A stretch of DNA of 64,000 nucleotides from Micromonospora sp. CCTCC AA 2012012 (GCF_040499845.1 NZ_CP159342.1:3844001-3908000), one strand, 5' to 3'; positions 1 through 9,356 are shown, counted from the first letter of the stretch. A program made the numbers and translations. Notes: generated by a model from the letters alone, not told the origin.

Positions 1-225
1 TGACGCTACGCGACGACCCGCGCGGGCCGGGCGACCGGCGCTGACGCCACCGTTCGATCACCGCCCGTACATCAATGATCTCAAATACATAACAGACCCT
101 TTACGAGGTGTCGATCGACGTGACGTTCGGCGAACGGATCTCGCTAGTGTCTGCCGGGTTGCCGCGCGGACGTGGTCCCGCTCCGTCCGCCGCACCCTCC
201 GATCCTCCCCTCATCAGGAGCAGAC

Positions 226-1185
226 GTGCACCGTCTCCACCTCCGGCGTGCCGCCGCCCTCACCGCCGGCGCGCTGATCGGCCTCGTGGGCGTGGCCACC
301 GTGGCCAGCCCGGCCCTGGCCCACCACCCCCAGCCCGCCGGCAGCTACTGCGCGGCCAAGGACGGCACCGTCACCGTCAACTGGTCGGTCGGCAGCAACG
401 TGCCCGACCTGACCGGCAAGATCACCCGGATCGAGTCCTCGGTGCCCGGTGACATCACCGGCAGCCTGGCCGTCGACGCGACCCTCGACAAGGAGGGCGG
501 GGAGCTGCTCACCGGCACCCAGACCCACACCTACCAGGGCGCGATCCCCGAGCTGAAGCTCACCGTCGAGGCCCGCTGGATCCGCGACGACAAGGTCATC
601 CAGACCTGGCAGAGCGTCGTCGCCCAGCCCTCGCAGGACTGCGGCCCGGCGGAGACCCCGTCGCCCACGCCCAGCTCCCCGGCGCCCAGCTCCCCCGCGC
701 CGAGCGCCACCCCCGAGCCGAGCCGGTCGCCCGAGGTCACCCCGTCGCCGTCCGCCTCCCGCCCGGCCAGCCCCTCCGCCACGCCGTCCGCTCCGGCGGA
801 GCCCGCCGAGCCGGTGTTCCAGCTCGAGCAGACCTGCGACAAGATGACCTTCATCGTGGAGAACCCGGCGAAGGGCATCCCCTTCACCGCCACGCTGACC
901 ACCGAGAAGGGCGTCACCAAGAAGCTCGTCTCCCAGCCGGGCAGGACCACCTCGGTCAGCTTCGACGCGTACCCGGGCCTCAAGGTCACGGCGAAGTACG
1001 ACGTGGTCGAGGACGCCGAGACCATCCCGTACACCCAGCCGAAGGACTGCTCCGGCCAGGGTGGCGGCCTGCCGGTCACCGGCCCGGCCGCCGGCGCCAT
1101 CGTGGGCGGAGCCGTCCTGCTGCTCGCCGCGGGCGCGGTGCTCTTCGTGGTGGCCCGTCGCCGTCGGGTCCGCTTCACCGCCTGA
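226..1185 (+). CDS. LPXTG-anchored secreted surface protein
   Basis: A secreted wall-anchored protein of about 319 residues. The GTG start at 226 follows an AGGAG ribosome site at 216-220. An Arg-rich N-terminus and hydrophobic stretch ending in ALAHH form a signal peptide. Two similar extracellular blocks, each with paired cysteines, flank a Pro/Ser/Thr/Ala-rich linker (roughly residues 145-195). The C-terminus has the full sortase signal: LPVTG at about 282-286, a hydrophobic helix, then RRRRVR. The protein is therefore expected to be linked to peptidoglycan by a sortase. The binding partner is unknown. It is transcribed towards recG and ends at a strong hairpin. Confidence 0.85.
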   Translation: MHRLHLRRAAALTAGALIGLVGVATVASPALAHHPQPAGSYCAAKDGTVTVNWSVGSNVPDLTGKITRIESSVPGDITGSLAVDATLDKEGGELLTGTQTHTYQGAIPELKLTVEARWIRDDKVIQTWQSVVAQPSQDCGPAETPSPTPSSPAPSSPAPSATPEPSRSPEVTPSPSASRPASPSATPSAPAEPAEPVFQLEQTCDKMTFIVENPAKGIPFTATLTTEKGVTKKLVSQPGRTTSVSFDAYPGLKVTAKYDVVEDAETIPYTQPKDCSGQGGGLPVTGPAAGAIVGGAVLLLAAGAVLFVVARRRRVRFTA

Positions 1186-1200
1186 CCCGTCACCGGCCCA

Positions 1201-1238
1201 GCGGGGGCGTGCCGACCACCCGGTCGGCGCGCCCCCGC
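1201..1238 (+). terminator. Terminator hairpin after the LPXTG gene
   Basis: A 17-bp stem (1201-1217 with 1222-1238, one G-T pair) with a 4-base loop lies 16 bases after the stop codon. There is no T-run, as is usual in high-GC actinomycetes. Confidence 0.7.
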
Positions 1239-1346
1239 GCCGTTCCCACCACCTCGCGCCGTTCCGCCACCACCGCGCCACGAGCGCCGCCGCCCGACGA
1301 GCCTCCGCAGCACCACGAACCCCGCCGCGCGGCGAGGACTCGCCGC

Positions 1347-1423
1347 AAGGTCACGCTCGAACATGGAAACAGTGGCCTGCACCCGCTCCGGATGCCCCTG
1401 TTTCCCGGATCGAGCACGATCTT
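1347..1423. repeat. Dispersed intergenic palindrome, copy A
   Basis: Imperfect long inverted repeat between the convergent LPXTG gene and recG. The left arm carries GCTCGAACATGGAAACAGTGG and the right arm carries CTGTTTCCCGGATCGAGC. It shares its core (GATCGTGCTCGA ... GGAAACAGTGG) with copies at 5875-5953 and 30206-30282, and the inner part with 11358-11415. With the hairpin at 1201-1238 it fills the 315-bp gap, in which I see no gene. Confidence 0.75.
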
Positions 1424-1501
1424 GAGCCGCCAGGCGGAGCCCGCAGCGCGTAAGCGGGGCCCGCTGGGGGGCGGCCGGACGGGTGGGTGGGTGGGACGGG
1501 G

Positions 1502-3703
1502 TCAGCCCTTCTCCAGGTATTCCGCGCGTTCCTCGTCGACCAGGGCGGCCACCGACGCGGCCAGCGCCGGATGGCGGGTCAGCTCCGGATCCTCCTCGAC
1601 CAGGACGGTCGCCTCCGCCCGGGCGTCCCGGATCAGGTCGGCGTCGCGCTTGAGGGAGAGCAGCCGCAGGTGCGAGCGGCGGCCGGACTGGGTCGCCCCC
1701 AGCACGTCACCCTCGCGGCGCTGTTCCAGGTCCAGCTCGGCGAGCTTGAAGCCGTCGGTGGTGCCGGCGACCGCGTCGAGACGTTCCCGGGCCGACGAGC
1801 CCTCCATCGCCTCGGTGACCAGCAGGCAGAGGCCCGCCGCCGAGCCCCGGCCCACCCGGCCGCGCAGCTGGTGCAGCTGGGAGACGCCGAACCGGTCGGC
1901 GTCCAGCACGATCATGACGGTGGCGTTGGGCACGTTGACGCCCACCTCGACGACGGTGGTGGCGACCAGCACGTCCAGCTCACCGGCGGCGTAGGAGCGC
2001 ATCACGGCGTCCTTCTCGTCGGCGGGCAGCCGCCCGTGCAGCACGCCGATCCGCAGCCCGTGCAGCGGCCCCTCGGCGAGCAGTGGTGCCACCTCGGTCA
2101 CCGCCAGCGGCGGCCGCTTCCCGTTGTCGTCCTCCGGCGGCGGCTCCTCGTCGCTCTGCGGGCCCTCGCCGATGCGCGGGCACACCACGTACGCCTGGTG
2201 GCCCTTGGCGACCTCCTCGCGCACCCGGCGCCAGGCCCGGTCCAGGAAGGCCGGCTTCTCGGCGGCCGGCACCACGTGCGAGGCGATCGGCGAGCGGCCC
2301 TGCGGCAGCTGGGAGAGGGTGGAGACCTCCAGGTCGCCATAGACCGTCATGGCGACGGTGCGCGGGATCGGGGTGGCCGTCATCACCAGCACGTGCGGTG
2401 GCTGGTCGGCCTTGGCCCGCAACGCGTCGCGCTGCTCCACCCCGAACCGGTGCTGCTCGTCGACCACGACCAGGCCCAGGTCGGCGAAGTCGACCCCCTC
2501 GTAGAGCAGGGCGTGGGTGCCGAGCACGATGCCGGCCCGGCCACCGGCCACCTCGGCCAGCGCCCGGCGACGGGCCGCCGCGCCGAGCGAGCCGGTGACC
2601 AGCTCCACCCGGGTCGCGTCGTCGGCCCCGCCCAGCTCGCCGGCCTGTGCCAGCGGCCCGAGCAGGTCGAGCATGCCCCGGTGGTGCTGCGCGGCGAGCA
2701 CCTCGGTCGGGGCGAGCAACGCCGCCTGACCGCCCGAGTCGACCACCTGGAGCATGGCGCGCAGGGCCACCACCGTCTTGCCGGAGCCGACCTCGCCCTG
2801 GAGCAGCCGGTGCATCGGGTGCGCGGTGGCCAGGTCGGCGGCGATCTCCACCCCGACGTCCCGCTGGCCGCTGGTCAGCTCGTACGGCAGCCGGGCGTCG
2901 AACGCGTCGAGCAGCCCGCCGGGGCGGCCGGGCCGGGACTTCGCCGGCCAGTCCGCCGCCCGGTGCTTGCGCTGCACCAGCGTGAGCTGCACGGCGAACG
3001 CCTCGTCCCACTTGAGCCGGCGGCGGGCCCGGTAGAGCTCCTCCTTGCTGGACGGGCGGTGGATCTCCCGGAGCGCCGCCCCGATGCCGACCAGGTTGCG
3101 GCTGGCCCGCACGGTGGCCGGCAGCGGGTCGTCCGGCGGGTCGAAGGTGTCCAGCACCACCCGTACGCAGCGGGCGATCACCCAGGTCGGCACGGCCGCG
3201 GCGGCCGGGTAGACCGGGATCAGCGCCCCGGCGAACTCCTCGACCTCCTCGTTGGCCGCCGCCTCGCCGTCGCCGCCCTCGCCGAGCAGCACGTATTCGG
3301 GGCCGTTGAGCTGGCGCTTGCCCCGGAACTCGGTGACCTTGCCGGCGAACAGCCCCCACCGGCCGGGGCGCAGCTCCCGCTCCCGCCACGCCTGGTTGCC
3401 GAAGAAGGTGCAGGTGAGCACCCCGCCGGAGCCGTCGCCGACGGTCACCTCCAGCAGGTTGCCGCGCCGTTGCCGCATCGGCCGGACGGCGGTGCGCTGC
3501 ACCTGGGCCAGGACGGTGACCTGCTCGCCGACGTCGAGCGAGCGGATGTCGGTGTGCTCGCCGCGCTCGTCGTACCGGCGGGGGAAGTGGTAGATCAGGT
3601 CACCCGCGGTGTGCAGGTCGAGGTGGCTCGCCAGGGCCTTGGCGGTCCGCTCCCCGACCAGCTTCTTCAGCGGCGTGTCCACCGTGGACGGCTCGGACGT
3701 CAT
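1502..3703 (-). CDS. recG: ATP-dependent DNA helicase RecG
   Basis: RecG is a superfamily 2 helicase that reverses stalled replication forks and migrates branched DNA intermediates. The 733-residue product has normal length. The N-terminal wedge/OB domain spans about residues 1-190. Walker A GEVGSGKT is near 303-310, the DEQH box with HRFGVEQ near 415-421, and TATPIPRT follows. The second helicase lobe holds GRVGRGSAAG. The start codon overlaps the stop of the DAK2 gene by four bases (ATGA), so the two are translationally coupled. This DAK2-recG order is usual in Gram-positive bacteria. The rsmD and coaD genes that often follow recG are not here; the next gene points the other way. Confidence 0.97.
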   Translation of the reverse strand: MTSEPSTVDTPLKKLVGERTAKALASHLDLHTAGDLIYHFPRRYDERGEHTDIRSLDVGEQVTVLAQVQRTAVRPMRQRRGNLLEVTVGDGSGGVLTCTFFGNQAWRERELRPGRWGLFAGKVTEFRGKRQLNGPEYVLLGEGGDGEAAANEEVEEFAGALIPVYPAAAAVPTWVIARCVRVVLDTFDPPDDPLPATVRASRNLVGIGAALREIHRPSSKEELYRARRRLKWDEAFAVQLTLVQRKHRAADWPAKSRPGRPGGLLDAFDARLPYELTSGQRDVGVEIAADLATAHPMHRLLQGEVGSGKTVVALRAMLQVVDSGGQAALLAPTEVLAAQHHRGMLDLLGPLAQAGELGGADDATRVELVTGSLGAAARRRALAEVAGGRAGIVLGTHALLYEGVDFADLGLVVVDEQHRFGVEQRDALRAKADQPPHVLVMTATPIPRTVAMTVYGDLEVSTLSQLPQGRSPIASHVVPAAEKPAFLDRAWRRVREEVAKGHQAYVVCPRIGEGPQSDEEPPPEDDNGKRPPLAVTEVAPLLAEGPLHGLRIGVLHGRLPADEKDAVMRSYAAGELDVLVATTVVEVGVNVPNATVMIVLDADRFGVSQLHQLRGRVGRGSAAGLCLLVTEAMEGSSARERLDAVAGTTDGFKLAELDLEQRREGDVLGATQSGRRSHLRLLSLKRDADLIRDARAEATVLVEEDPELTRHPALAASVAALVDEERAEYLEKG

Positions 3704-5322
3704 TCGACCCCTATCAGGAGCGGGTAGTGCGGCTGACCGCCCTCGTACGCCTGCACCTCGACGAACGGCCAGGAGCGCTCGACGTGCTCGCGCACCCGGT
3801 CGGCCAGCCCGGCCGGGGCGTCCGCCCCGCAGAGCAGGGTGACCAGCTCACCGCCACCGCCCAGCATCCGGTCGACCACGGCCGTGCAGGTGTCGAGCAG
3901 GTCGGCGCCGATCAGGTGCACCTCCCCCTCGACCAGGGCCAGCACGTCACCCGGGCGGCACGGCCCGGCGACGGTCAGCGCCTCCCGGCTGGCGTGGCAC
4001 ACCTCGGCGTACCGGCAGGCGCCGGCCGCCTCCGCCATGGCGATGACGTCGTCCTCGAAGCGCCGGCCCGGATCGCGCACCGCGAGGGCCGCGAGGGCCT
4101 GCACCGGGGAGCGGGTGGGCACCACGCTCACCTTGACGCCCAGCCGGTGCGCCTCCCGGGCCGCGGCGCTCGCCACCGACTGGGTGTTGGGGTCGTTCGG
4201 GAGCACCACCACCCGGGCCGCGCCGCTGGCCCGCACGGCGTCCAGCAGCTCACCGGTGGACGGGTTGCCGGGGACCACCGTCGCGCCCTCGCCGGCGAAG
4301 AGTTCGGCGATGCCCGCTCCGGTCGCCACCACCACCGCCGCCCGCCCGTCGGGCAGCGGAGCGGGCGGGCGCGGCGCCGGGGCCGTCTGGTCGGCGAAGC
4401 GGGTCACCGAGATCCGGTGCGGGCGGCCGGCGGCCACCCCCGCCTCGATCGCCGCGCCGACGTCGTTGACGTGCACGTGCACGTTCCAGGTGCCGACGCC
4501 GGGGCCGCCGTCGCCGACCACCACCAGCGAGTCGCCCAACGCGTCCAGCTCGCCGCGCAGCCGGGCCACCGCCTCCGGGGTGGCGTCGAGCAGGTACTGC
4601 ACCTCGTAGGCGTACGCGTCGGAACCCGTCTCGCGGACGACGGTGGCCGGCGGGCGGACCGCGGGGGACGCGGGCGCCGGCTCGGGCACGCGCTCCCCGG
4701 TGACCACCTCGACCAGCGCGTCCAGCAGCAGGCAGAGGCCGCGCCCACCGGCGTCGACCACGCCGGCGCGGGCCAGCGCCGGCAACTGCTCGGGGGTACG
4801 CGCCAACGCGCCAGCCGCCCCGGCGGCCGCCGCCCGGGCCACCGCGCGCAGGTCGTCGGTGTCGGCCTGCTCGGCGGCGCGGGCGGCGGCCGAGACGACG
4901 CTGAGCAGGGTGCCCTCCACCGGCCGGGCGACGGCGGCGTACGCGGCGGTGGTCGCGTCGCCCAGCGCGGCGGCGAGCAGCCGGCCGCGCACGGCCGGGG
5001 CGGCGGCGAGCGCGTCGGCGAAGCCGCGCAGGATCTGCGACAGGATCACGCCGGAGTTGCCCCGGGCGCCGAGCAGCGCGCCCCGGGCCATCAGCCGCAG
5101 CGCGTGCCCGTGCGGGGTGTGCCCGTCCTCGGGGAGGGTGCCCAGGTCCATCGCGAGGGCCTGCTGGGCGGAGGTGAGGGTGAGCACCAGGTTGGTGCCG
5201 GTGTCGCCGTCCGGCACCGGATAGACGTTGAGGTCGTCGATCTCGCCCTGGTGCCGTTGGAGGGCGGCCAGCCCGCTCGCGCACCAGCGGCGCACCGCGG
5301 CGGCGTCGAGGGTCTCCAGCAC
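3700..5322 (-). CDS. DAK2 domain (FakA/YloV-like) kinase
   Basis: A 540-residue protein of the DhaL-like kinase family that includes the fatty acid kinase subunit FakA. The ATP-binding motif NVYPVPDGDTGTN is at residues 32-44, and GARGNSGVILSQ lies near 88-99. A central domain and a FakA-like C-terminal domain follow. In firmicutes FakA phosphorylates FakB-bound fatty acids. A partner FakB (DegV) is not in this window, so the substrate here is an inference. The frame is open further upstream to 5532, but GTG at 5322 matches the family start (LETLDAAAVRRW). It overlaps recG by four bases and is divergent from rpmB. Confidence 0.85.
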   Translation of the reverse strand: MLETLDAAAVRRWCASGLAALQRHQGEIDDLNVYPVPDGDTGTNLVLTLTSAQQALAMDLGTLPEDGHTPHGHALRLMARGALLGARGNSGVILSQILRGFADALAAAPAVRGRLLAAALGDATTAAYAAVARPVEGTLLSVVSAAARAAEQADTDDLRAVARAAAAGAAGALARTPEQLPALARAGVVDAGGRGLCLLLDALVEVVTGERVPEPAPASPAVRPPATVVRETGSDAYAYEVQYLLDATPEAVARLRGELDALGDSLVVVGDGGPGVGTWNVHVHVNDVGAAIEAGVAAGRPHRISVTRFADQTAPAPRPPAPLPDGRAAVVVATGAGIAELFAGEGATVVPGNPSTGELLDAVRASGAARVVVLPNDPNTQSVASAAAREAHRLGVKVSVVPTRSPVQALAALAVRDPGRRFEDDVIAMAEAAGACRYAEVCHASREALTVAGPCRPGDVLALVEGEVHLIGADLLDTCTAVVDRMLGGGGELVTLLCGADAPAGLADRVREHVERSWPFVEVQAYEGGQPHYPLLIGVE

Positions 5323-5489
5323 GTCGGGAAGCCTACTGGCGCACCCTGACACGCGCCGGGGTCGACCGGCCCCCGTCGGCGTGTCCGATGACCCGGGGCC
5401 ACCGTCGGCGCCGCGTCGGCACCGGTACGCTGGGCCGGGCCGCAGCCGGGTCGACCAGGCCGGTTGGGCGGACCGGTGGGTCATCGGGT

Positions 5490-5503
5490 AACCTGACCAG
5501 GTT
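5490..5503. promoter_or_regulatory. Inverted repeat in the rpmB / DAK2 divergent region
   Basis: AACCTG-AC-CAGGTT is a perfect 6-bp inverted repeat, 55 bases before the rpmB start. Its position suits an operator or promoter element. No regulator is known to me for this motif. Confidence 0.3.
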
Positions 5504-5558
5504 GCCCGGGCAGCGCCTGCTGGCGACCTCATGAACGTATCAATCCCAGGAGTATCCC

Positions 5559-5750
5559 GTGGCTAGCGTGTGCGACGTCTGTGGCAAGGGGCCGGGCTTC
5601 GGCCACAACGTGTCCCACTCGCACCGGCGGACCAACCGCCGCTGGAACCCGAACATCCAGTCGGTGCGTACCCCGGCCGGTGGCGGCAACACCAAGAAGA
5701 TGCAGGTCTGCACCTCGTGCATCAAGGCCGGCAAGGTCACCCGCGCCTGA
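5559..5750 (+). CDS. rpmB: 50S ribosomal protein L28
   Basis: A 63-residue large-subunit ribosomal protein. The GTG start follows AGGAG in CCCAGGAGTATCCC. It has two CxxC pairs (CDVC near residues 5-8 and CTSC near 53-56), so it is the zinc-ribbon form. Actinomycetes often also carry a cysteine-free paralog induced by zinc shortage; none is seen here. The basic stretch [15 protein letters not shown] is characteristic of L28. It stands alone and ends at a 15-bp hairpin. Confidence 0.97.
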   Translation: MASVCDVCGKGPGFGHNVSHSHRRTNRRWNPNIQSVRTPAGGGNTKKMQVCTSCIKAGKVTRA

Positions 5751-5780
5751 CGCGGTAGCGCCTCCACCCCGAACACTGCC

Positions 5781-5813
5781 AGCACCGGCGGACCGTCACG
5801 GTCCGCCGGTGCT
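5781..5813 (+). terminator. rpmB terminator hairpin
   Basis: A perfect 15-bp stem (5781-5795 with 5799-5813) with a TCA loop, 30 bases after the rpmB stop. Confidence 0.8.
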
Positions 5814-5874
5814 GTCGTGTCCGCCGAACGTTCCGCGATCATCGCGGGTCCGCGATCGTCGCGGGCACCCACCA

Positions 5875-5953
5875 CAGGATCGTGCCCGAGCAAAGAAACA
5901 GTGGCCTCCCCCACCGGACGAGGCCACTGTTTCCCGGATCGGGCACGATCCTG
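5875..5953. repeat. Dispersed intergenic palindrome, copy B
   Basis: The best copy of the family. The arms are 34 bases each with only four mismatches, around an 11-base loop. The outer arm reads CAGGATCGTGCCCGA and the inner arm GAAACAGTGGCCTC. It lies between the convergent rpmB and acetyltransferase genes and could serve as a two-way terminator. Confidence 0.85.
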
Positions 5954-5981
5954 ATGCGCGAGGCGCGCGACGGGTGGAGGG

Positions 5982-6449
5982 TCAGAGGGGGCGGCCGAAG
6001 GAGAGGCAGCCGGGCTCGTCGCGGTAGTAGCCGAAGTTCGGGATCCGCTCGTAGCCGCCGGCGGTGTACATGGCGATCGCCTCGGGCTGCCGGTCGCCGC
6101 ACTCCAGGATGATCCGCTTACGGCCGGCGTCCCGGGCGGACTCCTCGACCGCGGCCAGCACCGCGCGGGCCACGCCCCGGCCCCGGGCCGCCGGGCTGGT
6201 GTACATCCGCTTCAGCTCGGCCGTCTCGCCGTCGTCGCCGTGGCTGCGCCAGCCGCCGCAGCCCACCGGCTCGCCGCCGAGGTGGGCCACCAGGAACGCG
6301 CCGGCGGGCGGCACGAACTCGCTCGCGTCGATCGGCGTCTCGTCGCCGCTGCCGCCGTACCGCTGGCCCAGGTCGGCCAGGGCCGCCCGGATCAGCGCCT
6401 GGGCCACCGGCGAGTCGAAGCGTACGGCGTGGATCTCGATCTCACTCAC
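5982..6449 (-). CDS. GNAT family N-acetyltransferase
   Basis: A 155-residue single-domain GNAT enzyme that would transfer acetyl from acetyl-CoA to an amine. It has the beta4-alpha3 segment AELKRMYTSPAARGRGVARAV, whose R-G-R-G-V loop binds the CoA pyrophosphate, and a later AIAMYTAGGYERIPNFGYY segment that shapes the active site. The substrate cannot be told from the sequence. It lies downstream of the VCBS gene on the same strand, but a strong hairpin separates them, so it is probably transcribed alone. Confidence 0.85.
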   Translation of the reverse strand: MSEIEIHAVRFDSPVAQALIRAALADLGQRYGGSGDETPIDASEFVPPAGAFLVAHLGGEPVGCGGWRSHGDDGETAELKRMYTSPAARGRGVARAVLAAVEESARDAGRKRIILECGDRQPEAIAMYTAGGYERIPNFGYYRDEPGCLSFGRPL

Positions 6450-6529
6450 CGGACCACGATACGACCGGCGCCGCCCGCGCCCTGGCCTGCGGGGCGGGAC
6501 GTGGCGTACGCCTCCCGGCGTACTCGAAG

Positions 6530-6563
6530 GTCGCCCCCGCCGGAGGTTCCCGGCGGGGGCGAC
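6530..6563 (-). terminator. Terminator after the VCBS gene
   Basis: A perfect 14-bp stem (6530-6543 with 6550-6563) with a 6-base loop, directly after the stop codon of the VCBS protein gene. Confidence 0.75.
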
Positions 6564-6571
6564 GAGGTGGG

Positions 6572-7930
6572 TCAGCCGAAGTACAGGGTGTCCGGGTTCG
6601 CGCCACCCCAGCCGCTGCCGATGGTCGCCACCGACGCCCAGTTGCCCGGCGAGATGTTGCGGTAGTACGAGATCAGCCCCGTCGAGGTGTTCACGAACAC
6701 CAGGTCGGCCTGGCCGTCGCCGTTCATGTCGGCGAAGTACATCGCCCGCGGGTCGGCGGCACCCCAGCCGCTGCCGATCGCCACGGTGGTGCCCCAGGTG
6801 CCCGGTCCGTTGTTCGGGTACAGCTTGACCAGACCGCCCGACTCCACGGAGAGCAGGTCGGCCCGGCCGTCACCGTTCATGTCGGCGAAGGAGAGCCGGT
6901 TCGGGTCGGCACCGGCCCAGCCGCTGCCGATGGTCGCCACCGACGCCCAGTTGCCCGGCGAGATGTTGCGGTAGTACGAGATCAGCCCCGTCGAGGTGTT
7001 CACGAACACCAGGTCGGCCAGGCCGTCACCGTTCATGTCGGCGAAGTACATCGCCCGCGGGTCGGCGGCACCCCAACCGCTGCCGATCGCCACGGTCGTA
7101 CCCCAGGTGCCCTGCCCCAGGTTCGGGTAGAGCTTGATCACGCCGTCGGAGCCCGCAACGACCAGGTCGGACCGGCCGTCGCCGTTCATGTCGGCCCAGT
7201 GCAGCCGGTTCGGGTCGGCACCCGCCCAGCCGCTGCCGACGGCGGCCACCGGCGCCCAGTTGCCCGGCGAGATGTTACGGAAGTGGTTGATCACCCCGGT
7301 CGAGGTGTTCACCGTCTGCAGGTCCGCCAACCCGTCCCCCGAGTACGAGGCGGTGCCGACGACGTGGTCGTACCGGATCGGGGTGTAGGTGGTGAGGTCG
7401 GAGTAGCTGTCGAAGCCGATGTTGCCGAAGTTGCTGACCGCGTCGGGGTTCCGCACGGTCTCCCCGGTCTGGTTGAACGAGTAGACGTACGCCCCCTGGC
7501 TGTGGTCGGCGACGGACTTCCAGCGGGCGAAGAGCTCCATGTGACCGGTCCGGACGATCGCGTCGCCCGGCTGGAGGTCGCCGAGGCTGCCGAGGGCGTG
7601 CCACGGGTGGCTGCCGTCGAGCTGCTGGAAGGCGGTGGTGTTGTAGTTGCTGGTCAGGTGCCAGGCCATCGAGACCAGCCCGGAGCAGTCCCGCCGGTAC
7701 GACCCGCCGTCCGGTCCCGCCGTGAGGGCGTTGGTGTCGTAGGTGATCCCCTGGTCGACCCAGTACTGCGCCCGGTCCAGGATCTCGCCGCGGCTGATCG
7801 GGCCACCGGCGGTGGAGGCCTGGGCGGGGGTGGGTGCGGCGACGGCGACGGCGCCCAGGCCGGCGACGGCCACCGCCAGCGCGGCGCGGGCGGCCCGGCG
7901 CAGTACCGGAGAAATTGTTGACGTGCGCAC
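6572..7930 (-). CDS. Secreted NlpC/P60-like protein with VCBS/FG-GAP repeats
   Basis: A secreted protein of about 452 residues. GTG at 7930 is chosen because GAGGAGG lies just upstream and a typical signal peptide follows (RRAARAALAVAVAG ... AQAS). The first 170 residues resemble an NlpC/P60-type cysteine hydrolase: RRDCSGLVSMAWHL supplies a Cys and GHMELFARW a His. The rest is about five VCBS/FG-GAP blades with FADMNGDGLADLVFV calcium-loop motifs and near-identical YYRNISPGNWASVATIGSGW segments, likely a beta-propeller. A cell-wall hydrolase or binding role is inferred. It is divergent from a regulator gene, with a palindrome between them. Confidence 0.8.
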   Translation of the reverse strand: MRTSTISPVLRRAARAALAVAVAGLGAVAVAAPTPAQASTAGGPISRGEILDRAQYWVDQGITYDTNALTAGPDGGSYRRDCSGLVSMAWHLTSNYNTTAFQQLDGSHPWHALGSLGDLQPGDAIVRTGHMELFARWKSVADHSQGAYVYSFNQTGETVRNPDAVSNFGNIGFDSYSDLTTYTPIRYDHVVGTASYSGDGLADLQTVNTSTGVINHFRNISPGNWAPVAAVGSGWAGADPNRLHWADMNGDGRSDLVVAGSDGVIKLYPNLGQGTWGTTVAIGSGWGAADPRAMYFADMNGDGLADLVFVNTSTGLISYYRNISPGNWASVATIGSGWAGADPNRLSFADMNGDGRADLLSVESGGLVKLYPNNGPGTWGTTVAIGSGWGAADPRAMYFADMNGDGQADLVFVNTSTGLISYYRNISPGNWASVATIGSGWGGANPDTLYFG

Positions 7931-8142
7931 GATTTCCTCCTCGGGGAATCGCTTTTCGAATGGTCGGACGGGGCGGCGCGGTGCCGCCCGGAGGCGGGTG
8001 GCTCCGGGCGGCCGGGGCGGGTCACGCGTCCCTGCCCACCACGGCACGCTCGCGCTGCTGGACTGCCTGCGGTCCATCTCTCCCCCTCGTGGAGATCGGT
8101 GACGAGGGGAACGTATTGAGCGCGCGGCATGCCGGACGAGAG

Positions 8143-8184
8143 ATTCGAACTGGTTCGAATACCCCCGTGAAAATGTGACGGGGG
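8143..8184. promoter_or_regulatory. Operator-like palindromes between VCBS gene and regulator
   Basis: ATTCGAAC-TG-GTTCGAAT (8143-8160) is a perfect 8-bp inverted repeat. Right after it CCCCCGT ... ACGGGGG (8162-8184) forms a second one with a 9-base spacer. Both lie in the 317-bp divergent region 7931-8247, which has no gene. The site starts 88 bases before the gene for a winged-helix regulator, so it is a good candidate for its own operator. Confidence 0.55.
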
Positions 8185-8247
8185 ACGCCGACGCAGAGTC
8201 GGATATCTGTCATTTCCGGTGACCGTTGGAATTTATCGTCGTCATTC

Positions 8248-9234
8248 ATGTTCACCGTGGAACTTGACGCCGCCACGTTGGCCGGCGTCCGGCTGGGCGC
8301 CTCACCGGCGTTCGAGGCCGTGGAATGGCTCTGGTACGCGGCCACCGGCCGCCCCCACCCGAGCGCCGGTCCCACCGGACCGCGGGCCCGGAGCGCGCTG
8401 CGACACCCCGACGTGGCCCTGCTCGCGGCCGTGCTGCCGAACGACACCTGTGCCGTCATCCCCGACCTGCTGACCCCGGAATACGAACCGGGACCGCCCA
8501 AGCAGGCCCTGCGCCGCCAACTGGAGGCCCTCGCCGCGACCGCCCCCGAGGTGGTGGAGGCACAGCTGGGCGAGGTGTTCCAGTTCACCGCGGCACCCCC
8601 GCCGGTCCGCGACGCGGTGCAGGCGGGCACCTTCGGCGCCCGGGCGGCGAACGGCATGTGGCAGTTCTGGCGGGCCGCCCTGGCCGACGAGTGGTCGGCG
8701 CTGGAGTCGGTCCTGGAGGCCGATATCGCCCGCCGGTCGGAGCTGATGGGCCGGCAGGGCGTGGCCGGCCTGCTGAGTTCGCTGCACCCGGACGTCCGCT
8801 GGCGGGACGGGCGGCTGGAGGTGCACCGACCGGGCGGGACCGAGCTGATGTTCACCGCCGGCCAACTGGTGCTGGTTCCCTCGGTGCTGGGCTGGCCGCT
8901 CTTCTTCAAGCAGTTCCACCGGCCGCGCGAGGGCGTGCTGATGTATCCGGCCCAGGGGGTACCCGTCCCGACCGGACCGCGGCCGGCGACCCCCGGGCTG
9001 GTCGGCCGCAGCCGGGCCGAGCTGCTGGCCGACCTGAGCGTGCCCCGCTCGACCGGCGAGCTGAGCCGACGGCACACCCTGGCCCCGGCGACCGTCTCGT
9101 ACCACCTGGGCGTGCTGCTGCGGGCCGGCATGGTGACCCGGTTCCGGGAAGGCGCGCTGGTCTACTACCGCCGGACGGCGGCGGGCGACACCCTGCTCGG
9201 CGCCGACCGCGCCGTCACCGCCGCCGCAGGCTGA
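8248..9234 (+). CDS. ArsR-like winged-helix regulator (DUF5937 type)
   Basis: A 328-residue protein. Its first 250 residues look like the DUF5937 domain found in actinobacterial regulators (starting FTVELDAATLAGVRLGASPAFEAVEWL). The last 70 form an ArsR/SmtB winged helix: STGELSRRHTLAPATVSYHL is the helix-turn-helix, followed by the wing VTRFREGALVYYRR. No metal-binding cysteine cluster is seen next to the recognition helix, so metal sensing is unlikely. It is divergent from the secreted VCBS protein gene and probably controls that gene, itself, or both. Confidence 0.8.
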   Translation: MFTVELDAATLAGVRLGASPAFEAVEWLWYAATGRPHPSAGPTGPRARSALRHPDVALLAAVLPNDTCAVIPDLLTPEYEPGPPKQALRRQLEALAATAPEVVEAQLGEVFQFTAAPPPVRDAVQAGTFGARAANGMWQFWRAALADEWSALESVLEADIARRSELMGRQGVAGLLSSLHPDVRWRDGRLEVHRPGGTELMFTAGQLVLVPSVLGWPLFFKQFHRPREGVLMYPAQGVPVPTGPRPATPGLVGRSRAELLADLSVPRSTGELSRRHTLAPATVSYHLGVLLRAGMVTRFREGALVYYRRTAAGDTLLGADRAVTAAAG

Positions 9235-9356
9235 GGCTCACCAGCGAAGAGCACGACCGCGGCCGTCCCCGTTCGGTCGTCCGTCACTGCGTCCGCCGGG
9301 TGTCCGGCACCACGGCGAACGACCAGACGGTCAGCCGGACCGGAGTCCGGCCCGGT

